This document shows, in pieces, positions 19,417-28,177 of a stretch of DNA of 64,000 nucleotides. A program made the position numbers and the translations under genes. Within the stretch, counting starts at the first letter, position 1. Every line of letters begins with the position of its first letter. The notes beneath the pieces were generated by a model that was not told the DNA's origin, ran no database searches, and saw only the letters and a program-made list of their open reading frames with translations. Source of the stretch: Orientia tsutsugamushi (GTDB lineage: Bacteria; Pseudomonadota; Alphaproteobacteria; Rickettsiales; Rickettsiaceae); contig NZ_LS398548.1 in the NCBI RefSeq assembly GCF_900327275.1, forward strand, positions 1 through 64,000. Direction: 5' to 3'.

Positions 19417-19590
19417 AGTCTGTTTTAATATTTAGCTAACTAAAGAAATATCCTGCAAGATAATACAGTATGTGTATAATCATGATATATGATAAATGAT
19501 CAATATAACTGAAATAATATTAGTTATTGATAACTGCATAATATTTAAGTATATTTTTAAGTATTACTAATATTATAAGGAATTATCTTT

Positions 19591-20199
19591 ATGAGTAAAG
19601 AAGCAACAGAACTCAAAGAAAGTATGGATCAAGCAATGAAGTCTGCATCGCAAAATTCAAGTATTTCAGCTGAACAAAGATCACAACTTGAAAAAGAAAA
19701 AAAGGAACTGCAAGGCCAAATTGGCGATATCACTGGGAAAGATGAACAAACCCAACAAACTACAATGAATAAATTAAAAGAATGGATGTTAAAGATCAAG
19801 GATTTTCTTATAAGTGATGATTTTTCAAAGCTAGTAGATAGCGCAGTAAAATTTGTACAAACTGCAGTTAAGGTTTCCACAGAAATGATGCAGGCCTTTA
19901 CAGGCATGAAAGAGAAAGGAATAATGGGTGTAGCTGCAGGCATACAAACTGTTACTAGTGGATTTCAAAATATAACACAAGGGGTGAGCAATATGATTGA
20001 AGCTGGAGAAGCAGCAGTAAAACACTTTTCTTCTCCTAGAGATAAAATAAAAGAAGCTTTAGGAGCAGAAGGATTAGCTAAACTTCAAGCTGCTAGCGCT
20101 GGATTACAAAATAATGCTAGTATAGCATCATCTTCAGCTAGTGTATCAACTCCAACAGCAGCGCGCACACAACAGAAAGACAGTTCTATAGCAAGATAA
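19591..20199 (+). CDS. Uncharacterised helical protein, possibly secreted
   Basis: The gene is not recognised. The 202-residue product has a charged coiled-coil-like N terminus (residues 1-60, Lys/Glu/Gln-rich). A central amphipathic to weakly hydrophobic part follows (about 75-150), with repeated small-residue helices such as GVAAGIQTVTSGFQ. The C-terminal tail is Ser/Ala/Thr-rich and ends in KDSSIAR. There is no signal peptide. A clear AAGGA ribosome site precedes the ATG. A soluble helical protein with a flexible polar C terminus fits a type IV secretion substrate or pore-associated protein, but this is inference. It sits at the edge of the accessory region, just before tra debris. Confidence 0.6.
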   Translation: MSKEATELKESMDQAMKSASQNSSISAEQRSQLEKEKKELQGQIGDITGKDEQTQQTTMNKLKEWMLKIKDFLISDDFSKLVDSAVKFVQTAVKVSTEMMQAFTGMKEKGIMGVAAGIQTVTSGFQNITQGVSNMIEAGEAAVKHFSSPRDKIKEALGAEGLAKLQAASAGLQNNASIASSSASVSTPTAARTQQKDSSIAR

Positions 20200-20315
20200 A
20201 ACAGTATTATAACGCTAGAATAGAATAATTTTAAGCGCGTGTTAGCGAAGAAAGAAAAAAACATAGATATAAGAAAAAATTAAGTTTAAAGTTAAAATAA
20301 CTTGCAACTCAATTA

Positions 20316-20410
20316 ATCTAGTAGATATGTTTTAATCTTTACGAAGATTAAATAAATTAAGTATAAAGGATACTTTTGCTTACCCCAAGCTATAGTAGAA
20401 TAATACATAT
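20316..20410. mobile_element. Scrambled IS982 fragment
   Basis: Bases around 20360-20408 match the IS982 segment around 36800-36845 (AAGTATAAAGGATACTTTTGC). The preceding bases match another part of the same transposase gene in inverted orientation. This is a rearranged relic fused to the truncated end of traA. Confidence 0.6.
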
Positions 20411-21492
20411 GCCTTAGAGCTTGTTTCTGTTCTTCACTAACATTTGCTAGACCTTCTATATCACTTTTAAGATTGTAAATTAAGATTGTAAATATCGTTG
20501 TAATAAACTCGATCATTGATTTTATTAGCTATTCTGATTATTCTCGTCTCCTCATTTCGAACCTTAGTTGTAGTAAAATATTTGCTACTTTCACCATCAT
20601 CATGATATAATTCTAGTATTCTATTTGAATTAAGCACTTGCTGAACTAACAGTTCCCTTTCTGTTAGGCCTGGTATATCTTGAACAGCTTTTTCAACATC
20701 CTGCTTAGTAAAAATAGATTTGTAATGTGTTATAGAATTCGTTATTACATCAGCATCCTTAATAATTTTTAAATTAGCCTCTTTACGTAACTCATTTTCA
20801 TTTGCTACTTCATTAATTAAACTCCTAATACGCCCAATATGCTCTCCAGGCACTTTGCTTATCTCGTCAACTCTATTTGGTAAGCCTAATTTAGCGAAAT
20901 ATGCATTAATTATTTCTTTTGCTATTTCATGAATCATCTTGGGATCTTTAATAATACGCCACTGACCTTTTACAGTTATAAATTTAGCCTCTAAGTCAAC
21001 AGCTTTACTACCTAATTATTCACCATTCTCTTTAAATCTTCTTGTAGTAACCAATATATGCGCATGCCAGTTTTCTTCTGTCTGAGACTTATGAATATCT
21101 ATCTGTACTCCAAGACCATTTTGCACCCATTCCATTGCATCAACTATTTGATGAGTTAGTTCTATTCTATGCTCTAAATTTAGCTCCTTATCATCTGGCA
21201 ACGCTATTACGATATCCTTCAACAACTGGCTGTCTTTTCTTTTTGCGGTTCGTTCTACCTCATTCATTAATGTTTGAATATTCTTGAATTTTTGATTTAC
21301 ATAATCCGGTATCAGCACTGTATGATATACGTTATCTTTCTTACGAGAGAAGTTATACTTTATACCTGTCTGCTTATTTTTAACAATAGTTCTTGCATTA
21401 TACGCTGCCTTACGACAACTATCACCTCCTTTACTTCTAGTTAAAAATTCAATCCTTGTAAACTGTATAGCCATCTCAATACCAATTCTCAC
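20411..21492 (-). pseudogene. traA: Broken Ti-type relaxase/helicase traA, copy 1
   Basis: TraA nicks oriT and unwinds the strand during conjugation. Read right to left, an N-terminal MobA/MobL relaxase domain is intact. It includes the histidine cluster NWHAHILVTTRRF. The frame then meets an in-frame TAA at 21016-21018, where ENGE is followed by a stop and the same frame continues LGSKAVDLEAKF. The next frame runs to about 20467. There a 13-bp tandem duplication (two copies of AAGATTGTAAAT-type sequence) shifts the frame. Homology ends at about 20411 in IS982 debris before the helicase motifs. It is non-functional. Confidence 0.85.
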
Positions 21493-21614
21493 CTGAGTTT
21501 TAAGTTAGCATGGTTTTTTTGATTTTGCTAGCACAAACTTCTTTTTTTTAACATTCAATCGGTTAATGAGTACTCATTTTTTAGCAGTAAACTTTCAAGT
21601 TTACGTATTGCGTA

Positions 21615-22763
21615 GTGCGACATGAGGTCGCTCAAACAGAGACTACAGATGTAGCAAGGTTGCATTTAAACCTTAGTTACCGCTATTGCAGTGCGAGATT
21701 GGCAACGGTCTTGTACTAAGCGCGATAGAAAGCCTAACTAAAGTACTAATCTGGATGGGAAATAGGGGTAAGGTAAAGTTAAAATTGGTTAAACGAAAGT
21801 GAATCTTCGTATGGAAATATCGTAAATGTGAAAGCAGATACTCAAGATAAAATCTGTTATAGGGATAAAGCTGAAAAGCTTAGCTGTAAGAAGGAATACG
21901 CAGCCTTTTTTTTTAAAAATGCCAGCTCCTCGGTATAAAGAAGATAGCCAACTTAACGTATCTCTGATGAGTGAAACATGGTAAGCCTATTATTAGGCAA
22001 CTGATAGTAGGTAAGAGAGGTCTTAGAAAGCAAATGACACTAAGTCGAAAGACTACAGGAATCAATAACTGAGTGTATAGGCATTTATATGCTAATCAGA
22101 AATGATGCTAACTTAAGACTGGTGATTTACCCTAAATAGGTAAACAAGATTATGAATTAATTGGAAAAGTGAATGCAAAACGCAAATGTAACAATTGAGA
22201 CTAAGGATAATTTCAAGAAAATCTATTGGCATTCAATAGATTGGAAAGAAATTATACAAAAGGTTAATAATCTTCGTAGACGTATTTATAGTGCATTCGC
22301 AAATGGTAATACGAAGTTAGTAGGTAACTTACAAAGATTGATGTTAAGATCAAGAGCAAATAGGTTACTTGCTATAAGACGTGTTACTCAAATCAACAAA
22401 GGACGAAAAAGTCCCGGAATTGATAAAATAGTTGTTAATACAGATAAAGAAAGGAGTCTGTTGATGGAAAAGTTAGCAGATAACAATCTATCATCTGTAA
22501 AACCGATTAAGCGTGTGTACATACCAAAAAGTAATGGCAAATCTAGACCTTTAGGCTTGCCAACTATTTTGGATAGGTGTAGACAGGCTGTTGTAAAATC
22601 AGCACTTGAACCATATTTGAAAGCTAAGTTTGAAGGTTGCAGCTATGGCTTTAGACCTGGACGTAGCGTTCACGATGCAATACAGAGAATATCTAGTATT
22701 GTTCGTCCTGGCACTACTAGGAATTGGATATTAGATGCTGACATCAAAGGTGCATTTGATAAT
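21615..22763 (+). mobile_element. 5' part of a group II intron, copy 1
   Basis: The segment starts with the canonical group II 5' end GTGCGAC at 21615. The structured RNA domains follow up to the reverse-transcriptase ORF. The whole piece, with its flank into traA, is nearly identical to 57277-58425. It is cut at 22763 by an IS5 end, so domains V and VI are absent and it cannot splice. Confidence 0.85.
22173..22763 (+). pseudogene. Truncated group II intron reverse transcriptase
   Basis: The frame matches the first 197 residues of the copy at 57835 with a single Met/Ile difference noticed. It includes the RT segments RVYIPKSNGKSRPLG and CSYGFRPGRS, and ends at DADIKGAFDN. The IS5 terminus then supplies a nonsense tail and stop. 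The YADD active site is lost. It is a recent duplicate, judging by the near identity. Confidence 0.9.
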
Positions 22764-22830
22764 AGACCTCTTTCGAAACTGGTTAAGGTAGTTCAAAATT
22801 ATAAATGCCAGAGATCAAATTAAATCTAAG
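22764..22830. mobile_element. IS5-family right end inserted in the intron RT gene
   Basis: The terminus AGACCTCTTTCGAAACTGG is followed by the reverse complement of the last codons of the IS5 transposase. Homology stops after about 65 bases. It marks a deletion that joined the intron to the next gene group. Confidence 0.75.
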
Positions 22831-23047
22831 ACTGAATCTTTATGAATAATTCTTTGTATTCCCTTACAAGCCTATATATCGCGTTCTTTATTATCTTGTA
22901 ATCAATTGACTCTCTTTGAATTAGTTTAAATAAACCTATTACACTTAACCTTAGTCTTACAATTTGCTTTGGAATCTTTGAAAAGTCGCCTTTCACTAAA
23001 TACTGAAGCAACAATTGTATATTTTTTATATATTTGTCGTTTTTCAT
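22826..23047 (-). CDS. Small helical protein, paralogue of the 92-residue protein upstream
   Basis: The gene is not recognised. The 73-residue, Lys/Ile-rich helical product shares a pattern with the protein at 23828-24106: KNIQ..LL..L..GD, then QI..L.L..I..FK....ES.D. It lies 14 bases after the ATPase gene on the same strand, so the three form a unit. The stop lies next to the IS5 junction, so the C terminus may be altered. Confidence 0.55.
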   Translation of the reverse strand: MKNDKYIKNIQLLLQYLVKGDFSKIPKQIVRLRLSVIGLFKLIQRESIDYKIIKNAIYRLVREYKELFIKIQS

Positions 23048-23061
23048 AGTCGCATCCTAAT

Positions 23062-23763
23062 TTAGGTATATAATTGAATTGGCACTTCAAACGAAGAAGA
23101 TATGTAGTTACTTCCTTGATCTATTTTGAGATTTCCTTTCATTTGATGTGTAAGCTGTTTTATAAACACCAACCCTTGTCCTAGCTCTTGATGTTTTGTT
23201 AAATTCGAATTGCTTAATTCAGAATTCATCTTTTGCAATTTTTCTTTCTGAATGCTAGGGCCTGTGCTTTGTACTAAAAATTGTAATATTTTATCTTTTG
23301 AATCTGTTTTTCCATCTTTAGAAGGTAACAAATGAACACAAATATTAATCGTTGTACCTTTAGTACCATATATAATGGCACTTTCAGCTAACTGGCTTAG
23401 TACAGCTCTTATTCGTAAACTATCTCCAATAATACTGTCTTTTATATTAGCCTGAAAATTGCTTTTTAGATCTATTCTATCATCTTCAACAATTGCTTTT
23501 AGTCTAGCGACAGTATCCTTTACAAACGTTTGTAGGCTAAAATTTTCTAGTTCTACATTCTTTGATTCTATGTTTTTTCTAAATACACAAATTTTATCAT
23601 TTAGATGATTTATTAGTTCATCAAGTGAGCCTAACGTATCTGTTATTTTTGCTATTGCATCTTGCTTATATCCTACTAGTTCTACTATATTCCGCTTTGT
23701 TTTATTGCAGTTATTTACTATATGCCTAATATATTGAATCAAATATATATTGTTATTTTCCAT
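23062..23763 (-). CDS. Histidine-kinase-type ATPase domain protein with degenerate motifs
   Basis: The 233-residue protein has a helical N-terminal half (about 1-75), then a HATPase_c-like fold from about residue 85. An N-box-like LAESAIIYG lies where kinases have SNAIKF, so the Mg-binding Asn is replaced. A G1-like STGPSI stands for DTGPGI, and a G2-like GQGLVFIKQLTHQMKG follows. No membrane segment, sensor or receiver domain is present. RAGE elements are known to carry histidine-kinase genes. The altered boxes suggest weak or no ATP hydrolysis. Two related small proteins flank it in the same direction. Confidence 0.7.
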   Translation of the reverse strand: MENNNIYLIQYIRHIVNNCNKTKRNIVELVGYKQDAIAKITDTLGSLDELINHLNDKICVFRKNIESKNVELENFSLQTFVKDTVARLKAIVEDDRIDLKSNFQANIKDSIIGDSLRIRAVLSQLAESAIIYGTKGTTINICVHLLPSKDGKTDSKDKILQFLVQSTGPSIQKEKLQKMNSELSNSNLTKHQELGQGLVFIKQLTHQMKGNLKIDQGSNYISSSFEVPIQLYT

Positions 23764-23827
23764 ATTATTCTCCTATGGTTAAGTTTATTAACTTTGTTTT
23801 TTTAGAAATTTAAAATAGCAAGCTTAG

Positions 23828-24106
23828 CTAACTGTTAGCTAAGCTGATTGGTATATGACATATGGCTTCCCTTAATGTTGATTTTTTATTTTCTATTATT
23901 TCGGACTGAAGTGTTCTAACATCTTCTGACTCACTTTTGAGCTGTTTGAATACATCTATTATATTTAAGTTTAGTGTTTTAATTTGATGTGTAAGTTTTA
24001 AAAGCTCTTTATCACCAGCTGCTAGATGTCTTAGTAACAGTTTTGACTGTATATTTTTATTAAATATACTTTTATTTTTCTGTTGACCTTCGTTTCCAAG
24101 AGACAT
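23828..24106 (-). CDS. Small helical protein, first gene of the kinase-like unit
   Basis: The gene is not recognised. The 92-residue product is helical and charged, with the segment NIQSKLLLRHLAAGDKELL followed by a heptad-like helix. The pattern recurs in the 73-residue protein two genes downstream. It is encoded 64 bases upstream of the degenerate histidine-kinase gene and may be its partner; that is inference from position only. Confidence 0.6.
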   Translation of the reverse strand: MSLGNEGQQKNKSIFNKNIQSKLLLRHLAAGDKELLKLTHQIKTLNLNIIDVFKQLKSESEDVRTLQSEIIENKKSTLREAICHIPISLANS

Positions 24107-24142
24107 AGAATTCCCCTACTGTTTTTATGTAAAAAATGGTTT

Positions 24143-24191
24143 CTGAAGATTAAAGTAAAAAGTTCAACTCTTTATTCTATTTAATCTTCAG
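24143..24191. promoter_or_regulatory. 12-bp perfect inverted repeat in a divergent intergenic region
   Basis: CTGAAGATTAAA at 24143-24154 is repeated as its exact complement at 24180-24191, with a 25-base spacer. It lies upstream of the small helical protein gene, in the 366-base gap shared with the dam fragment, so an operator is possible. No other feature was seen in that gap. Confidence 0.4.
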
Positions 24192-24472
24192 CTTAGTATT
24201 ATCAAAGTTCTGAAACCTAGATAATATAAGGTATAGAGTAGCATTATATTTTTTACCAGTCTATTAAAATCTTTTAATTTACAGGCTAAATTTTTGCATA
24301 ATAATCTAATGTTGATGCGAAATTATCACATTCCTTGCTTATGGTTATAATAAATCTTATTCAAAAAGGATGCATAAAGAGCCTTGTAAGCGTTATTATT
24401 ACTAGCACTACAAGCTGTTTTCTGGTATAATCTCAATAGAGATTCAACTAACATAAATTAATTAAACTTCAT

Positions 24473-24783
24473 GTGTCAGTAGCTGTTGCTAATAAGTCTA
24501 AGCCTTTCCTTCATTGGATTGGTAGTAAACGAAGAATTGTTAATAAATTAATAGAACATCTTCCTCAAGGTCCACACTATAATTACTATGAACCATTTCT
24601 TGGTGGAGGTGCTTTATTTTTTCAAGTTAGGCATCTTTTTAAACAATGTTTTTTGTCTGACATCAATCTTGATTTAATTACTAGCTATAATGCTGTTAAA
24701 AATAATCCTAATGAGGTCAATAGATTACTGAGTTTATATCACAAACATCATTCGAAGGATTATTATTATAAAGTTAAAAACAA
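24473..24783 (+). pseudogene. dam: N-terminal part of Dam-type adenine methyltransferase
   Basis: The frame begins at a GTG and encodes the Dam SAM-binding start FLHWIGSKRRIVNKL and YYEPFLGGGALFF. It then covers the recognition-domain entrance up to YYYKVKNK. There it is cut by a fragment of the replication-initiator gene in the other orientation. The catalytic DPPY half is missing, but a matching C-terminal half lies on the minus strand at 32630-32914. The two may come from one original gene split by rearrangement. Confidence 0.85.
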
Positions 24784-24960
24784 ATAGGTACATTACGTAA
24801 CTTAACATTGTCTTTAATTATTGTCCTATTTTCAACTTCAATAAAACCTGCGTCTCTTAATTCTACTAAGCATTGCCTAACTCTTCGTTGACAAACATTC
24901 AGCTTATCCTCATAAAGCTGATAACTCTCCTGTAATTCATCCATATCTTTGTTGTAGTAG
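24784..24960 (-). pseudogene. Fragment of the winged-helix replication initiator
   Basis: The minus strand encodes YYNKDMDELQESYQLYEDKL and onward to LRNVP. This corresponds to residues 68-125 of the initiator at 28178-29749. Both ends are abrupt junctions, with dam on one side and an IS5 remnant on the other. Confidence 0.8.
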
Positions 24961-25452
24961 TCTTGATTGATGCTACTGAGAGTTCTATAGAAAGGCCTAA
25001 AAAAAACAAAAATTCTATTATTCATGAAAGAAGAAAAGGCATACACTAAAAACTCAAATAGTGGTATACAAGAAAACGCACCAAGTAATATGTACAGATT
25101 TTTCTAACGGTAAAAAACATGACTTTAGATTATTTAAGGAATTCAAAATTCTTATTCATCCTAAAGTTAAAGCGATTACTGATACAGGATATCAAGGTAT
25201 ACAAAAAATTCACAATAATTCTGAATTACCAAAGAAAAAAAGCAAGAAAAATCCTTTAACTAAAAATGATAAAAAGAATAATCGTAGGTTGGCAGGAGAA
25301 AGAGTTGTCAATGAAAACGTTATTGGTATGCTAAAACGGTTCAAAATTATTGCTGACAAATATCGAAATAGACGTAAAAGATTCGGCCTTAGATTTAATT
25401 TGATCTCTGGCATTTATAATTTTGAACTACCTTAACTAGTTTTGAAAGATAT
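24958..25452 (+). pseudogene. IS5-family transposase remnant with right end
   Basis: The segment starts at LIDATESSIERPKK, typical of the first catalytic Asp region. It shows a frameshift and a Gly-to-stop change (YYS then TGA). It then reads openly from 25061 through HDFRLF, DTGYQG and RVVNENVIGMLKRFKI to the natural C terminus YNFELP at 25435. The end repeat reads GTTTTGAAAGATATCT. It serves as the reference for the C-terminal half of this IS in the window. It cannot be active. Confidence 0.85.
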
Positions 25453-25508
25453 CTATTATCTCTTGCAGACCTTTTTCATTATGCTTTTCATATTTTTCCT
25501 TATCCTAA

Positions 25509-25651
25509 TCTGGCGTATTAAGCGCCACATTCGCCTTCATGGATTAAAATGGAATAGCTTTCGTCAAGAATGGTGCGGCCATGTTAAAGATATCGAATCT
25601 CTAAAGAATGGCCTTTTAAATGTTCGGTATAGTATAGAACTTGTAGTGTGA
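25509..25651 (+). pseudogene. traD: C-terminal fragment of conjugal protein TraD
   Basis: KRHIRLHGLKWNSFRQEW matches the end of the TraD frame at 60150-60588. The fragment begins near 25509, just after the IS5 end. It keeps the Trp codon that is a stop in the other copy. The upstream hydrophobic codons belong to junk sequence. Confidence 0.75.
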
Positions 25652-25718
25652 TATAAAGCATCTAATAGAAGTAGCATACAACACATCAAAAGTAAGATTT
25701 TGTGTTGTATATTCATTA

Positions 25719-26633
25719 TTATTTTACACTATTTTTTAAATTTAATACTTCTTGTATTGATAAATCCGTATATTCAGCAATTGTCTCAACTGATAATTCA
25801 GATTTCAATAATTTTATTGCCAAATCTTTTTTTGCTTCAGCTTTACCTTTAGCCTCACCGAGCTTTATTCCTTCAGCTTTACCTTCAGCTTTAGCGCGTT
25901 CGAGTTTATAATCTTCTACTGCTTTATTATCCCATATACGCTTTAACTCTTGTTCATAGGTTATTAGTTCGTCTTCACTCCAATTAAACTGATCTAATGC
26001 CTCATACGCTTTTTTTATTATTAAATCTTTACCTATTATTTTATTATATCCATCTAATGTTGTTTCTTTTGCATGTTTAAAAAAATAGCACCACTTCTCT
26101 GTTATATCACTTAACTCTTCCACTCTATCTTTTTTAAATTTTGGTAATTCTATAAAGGTAAATGAAAAGTCCTTTAGATCATGCTCATATGTCTTTTTAT
26201 CCAATATTACATGCCTTGATATATAGTCTTCTTTATTTGGAAACAATTTATAATCTGCTATTGCTATAAATATAACTTCCTTTAGGTCTGAGTATTTTCC
26301 TTCTTTTCCTCTATTTGGTTGCCTGCCATATGCTTTTGCTGCATAATACTGTGCTCTTTTTTCAAATCCTTGTGTAGGATCTACTTGCATTTCTATTATA
26401 TATTGTGTTCTGTTTTTATCTTTACACAAAACATCTACTATTGATTCTTTTTTGGACGCTATGTCTGCATCTAATATCGTTCCTAAAAACTCTACTTCTA
26501 TTATTTTTCTATTCCCTTCAAACAACAATATATCGTTCAGAAAATGTATTAGTATGTCCTTGTTTTTTTCTGATCCAAATATCTTTTTAAATGCTACATC
26601 ATTCTTTGGATCTAGAAATCTTGATAAATGCAT
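25719..26633 (-). CDS. Rpn/PD-(D/E)XK nuclease family putative transposase
   Basis: The 304-residue protein matches the Rpn (recombination-promoting nuclease) family. It has the N-terminal DPKNDVAFKKIFGSEKN signature and a PD-(D/E)XK-like core with DVLC and YIIEMQ. It also has the typical Lys/Glu/Gly-rich C-terminal stretch (AEGKAEGIKLGEAKGKAEA) and a final helix pair. Family members cut DNA and stimulate RecA-independent recombination. The frame is complete and looks intact. Rpn-type genes are abundant in Rickettsiales accessory regions. It sits between tra and SpoT-like fragments. Confidence 0.9.
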   Translation of the reverse strand: MHLSRFLDPKNDVAFKKIFGSEKNKDILIHFLNDILLFEGNRKIIEVEFLGTILDADIASKKESIVDVLCKDKNRTQYIIEMQVDPTQGFEKRAQYYAAKAYGRQPNRGKEGKYSDLKEVIFIAIADYKLFPNKEDYISRHVILDKKTYEHDLKDFSFTFIELPKFKKDRVEELSDITEKWCYFFKHAKETTLDGYNKIIGKDLIIKKAYEALDQFNWSEDELITYEQELKRIWDNKAVEDYKLERAKAEGKAEGIKLGEAKGKAEAKKDLAIKLLKSELSVETIAEYTDLSIQEVLNLKNSVK

Positions 26634-26754
26634 ATATTTTTCATATTTTCTATTCTTTTTAAATTATACAACAAAATAACTTACATGAACATTCTCTTAT
26701 TGAATTTTAATTTATGCAATTCACTACATTAACCACCTATTAAACTTTAGTTTA

Positions 26755-27203
26755 TTAGGTAGCATAAAGCTCACAGTATTTATTTAGCTCTATAGCAATT
26801 TCTGGTAATTTAAGATATTCAGCAAGAGGTATAAATTCTTGCTGCGTTTCTAGTATGATTTCTTGTCTTTTTTCATAAGGTTTTATTGATACAGTCTGAA
26901 TATTATGGAATCGGTCAAAAAGCTTAATTAATAATAGTTCTGTTTTATTTCGGTTATATAATGTTTGAATCATTTCTCTAGAACTGATTTTTTTTATTAT
27001 CCTTAATCCTGGTCTGGTGAGGTCTGAAACCTGTTCTGCAATTTTTTTTCCAAATACCTTAACAATCTTTTCTTTGGTTGGTGTTGTGTCTTCAAGAGTA
27101 TCATGTAGTATTGCTGTAATAATCGTGTCTGTTTCAAAACTATACTCTACTACCATATAAGCTACTTCTAATGGATGCATATAATAAGGTTCTGGCGTTA
27201 AAT
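26755..27203 (-). pseudogene. 5'-truncated SpoT-like HD hydrolase
   Basis: The frame encodes most of a (p)ppGpp-hydrolase-type HD domain with TAILHDTLEDTT. Compared with the 204-residue gene at 61857-62471, the first 70 or so residues are lost. Homology begins at EPYY just before the first ATG. KLFDRFHN stands where the other copy has KLCDRLHN. The missing region contains the first metal-binding histidine of the family, so the product is probably inactive. Confidence 0.8.
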
Positions 27204-27219
27204 CTTATGTTGGCTCTGA

Positions 27220-27828
27220 ACAGCTTATTTATTGAGCTTTCTTTATAAAAATCTATCATTTTCTATCTCTAAATGGTTATTAATAAATTATACCATAATT
27301 CAAACTTTTTGTATACTCCAATCCCAGATAAAAACTGGAAAAGAAGCAAATTAAATTATAAATTTTTTGAATTCAGTTATCACGATGCCAAAAAAACCAA
27401 TCTTGAGTTGCATATCTCTGGTGTTAATGAGTAAAATTTTGCTGTAATTTTTTTTTGACCAGCATTTTTTCATCTTATGCATAATCTAGCGTTTATTAAC
27501 CTTGCTGAGAGTTTTTAACAATATTGCCAAATTTAGAATACCTAATATTATAGTGCAACTTCACTGTACCAACTGGCCCATTACGGTGTTTAGCAATAAT
27601 TATTTCAGCAGTATTAAAGCATCTATCTTGCTTTTCTTGCCATTCCATGTGTTCTGGAGTACCTAGATCTGGTTCTGATCTAGACAAGTAATATTCGTCC
27701 TGATATATGAACATTACAATATCTGAGTCTTGTTCAATTGAGCCTGATTCTCGTAGATCTGAGAGAATAGGCTTTTTATCTGACCTTTGTTCTACAGCTC
27801 TAGACAATTGAGATTCAGCAACTTCCAT
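27220..27828 (-). repeat. Left arm of a 0.6-kb inverted repeat (dnaB end plus ank start)
   Basis: Read on the minus strand, this stretch repeats the dnaB 3' end, the dnaB-ank spacer and the first codons of the ankyrin gene found at about 30885-31478. Similarity is high but not perfect. The two arms flank the initiator and dnaB genes, about 3 kb apart. Confidence 0.85.
27496..27828 (-). pseudogene. dnaB: dnaB copy with a large internal deletion
   Basis: The 110-codon frame starts [19 protein letters not shown]. It joins the beginning of an internal dnaB stretch (AESQL) to a part 690 bases further on (SQLSRAVEQ). Both junction sites share the bases TCTCAATT, so slippage or short-repeat recombination probably removed the ATPase core. 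The C-terminal end matches the complete copy down to GNIVKNSQQ. It is a relic. Confidence 0.85.
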
Positions 27829-27839
27829 ATCACCCTTAA

Positions 27840-27990
27840 GTTTTATTGAAATTACTTATACTGAACTAATTCAAACGAAAACCCTTGAGCTTCAAAAGCA
27901 CACTCTAGAATGGGTTTAAAATTTGATTTAATATAGCTATCTGCAAAGCTTGTTAGAGCCTTAATGAATATCTTTTTATTAATAAGATGT
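27840..27990 (-). pseudogene. C-terminal relic of a replication initiator
   Basis: The minus strand reads IFIKALTSFADSYIKSNFK and on to AQGFSFELVQ, the last 45 or so residues of the initiator family. It is followed by the GTGATATGG spacer and the deleted dnaB. The order initiator-dnaB-ank is therefore preserved in this inverted, damaged copy. The 80 bases between this relic and the iteron-like repeats contain the conserved initiator upstream region. Confidence 0.75.
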
Positions 27991-28064
27991 GCTATAGGTA
28001 AAATTGGTCTTCTAAGGCAGATAGTATAAGTATGAAGATTTATATAGGTTTGGCATAATGATTT

Positions 28065-28097
28065 TTGTCAACCTTTTGTCAACCTTTTGTCAACCTT
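28065..28097 (+). repeat. Three tandem 11-bp iteron-like repeats upstream of the initiator gene
   Basis: GTCAACCTTTT occurs three times head to tail with no gaps (28065, 28076, 28087). It is followed by GCATAAAAATTTG. The array ends 80 bases before the initiator ATG. The 11-bp period is about one DNA turn, as in plasmid iterons that bind winged-helix Rep proteins. Confidence 0.75.
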
Positions 28098-28177
28098 TTG
28101 CATAAAAATTTGATGGTAATTTGTAAAAAAATTATTTTCTAAAACACCTACTATAGCTGTATTTTTGGAGATGAAAA

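Noticed and set aside
20313-20516. A 67-residue minus-strand frame
   Set aside because: It is a chimera of the frameshifted traA end and an IS982 scrap and is covered by those two entries.
25442-25508. Hydrophobic start of a frame that leads into the TraD fragment (MKDIYYLLQTFFIMLF)
   Set aside because: It looks like a membrane protein start but is read-through from the IS5 end into the TraD scrap, so only the TraD part is supported.
28065-28097. Possible CRISPR array
   Set aside because: The three 11-bp units are head to tail without spacers and no cas gene is present; they fit iterons better.
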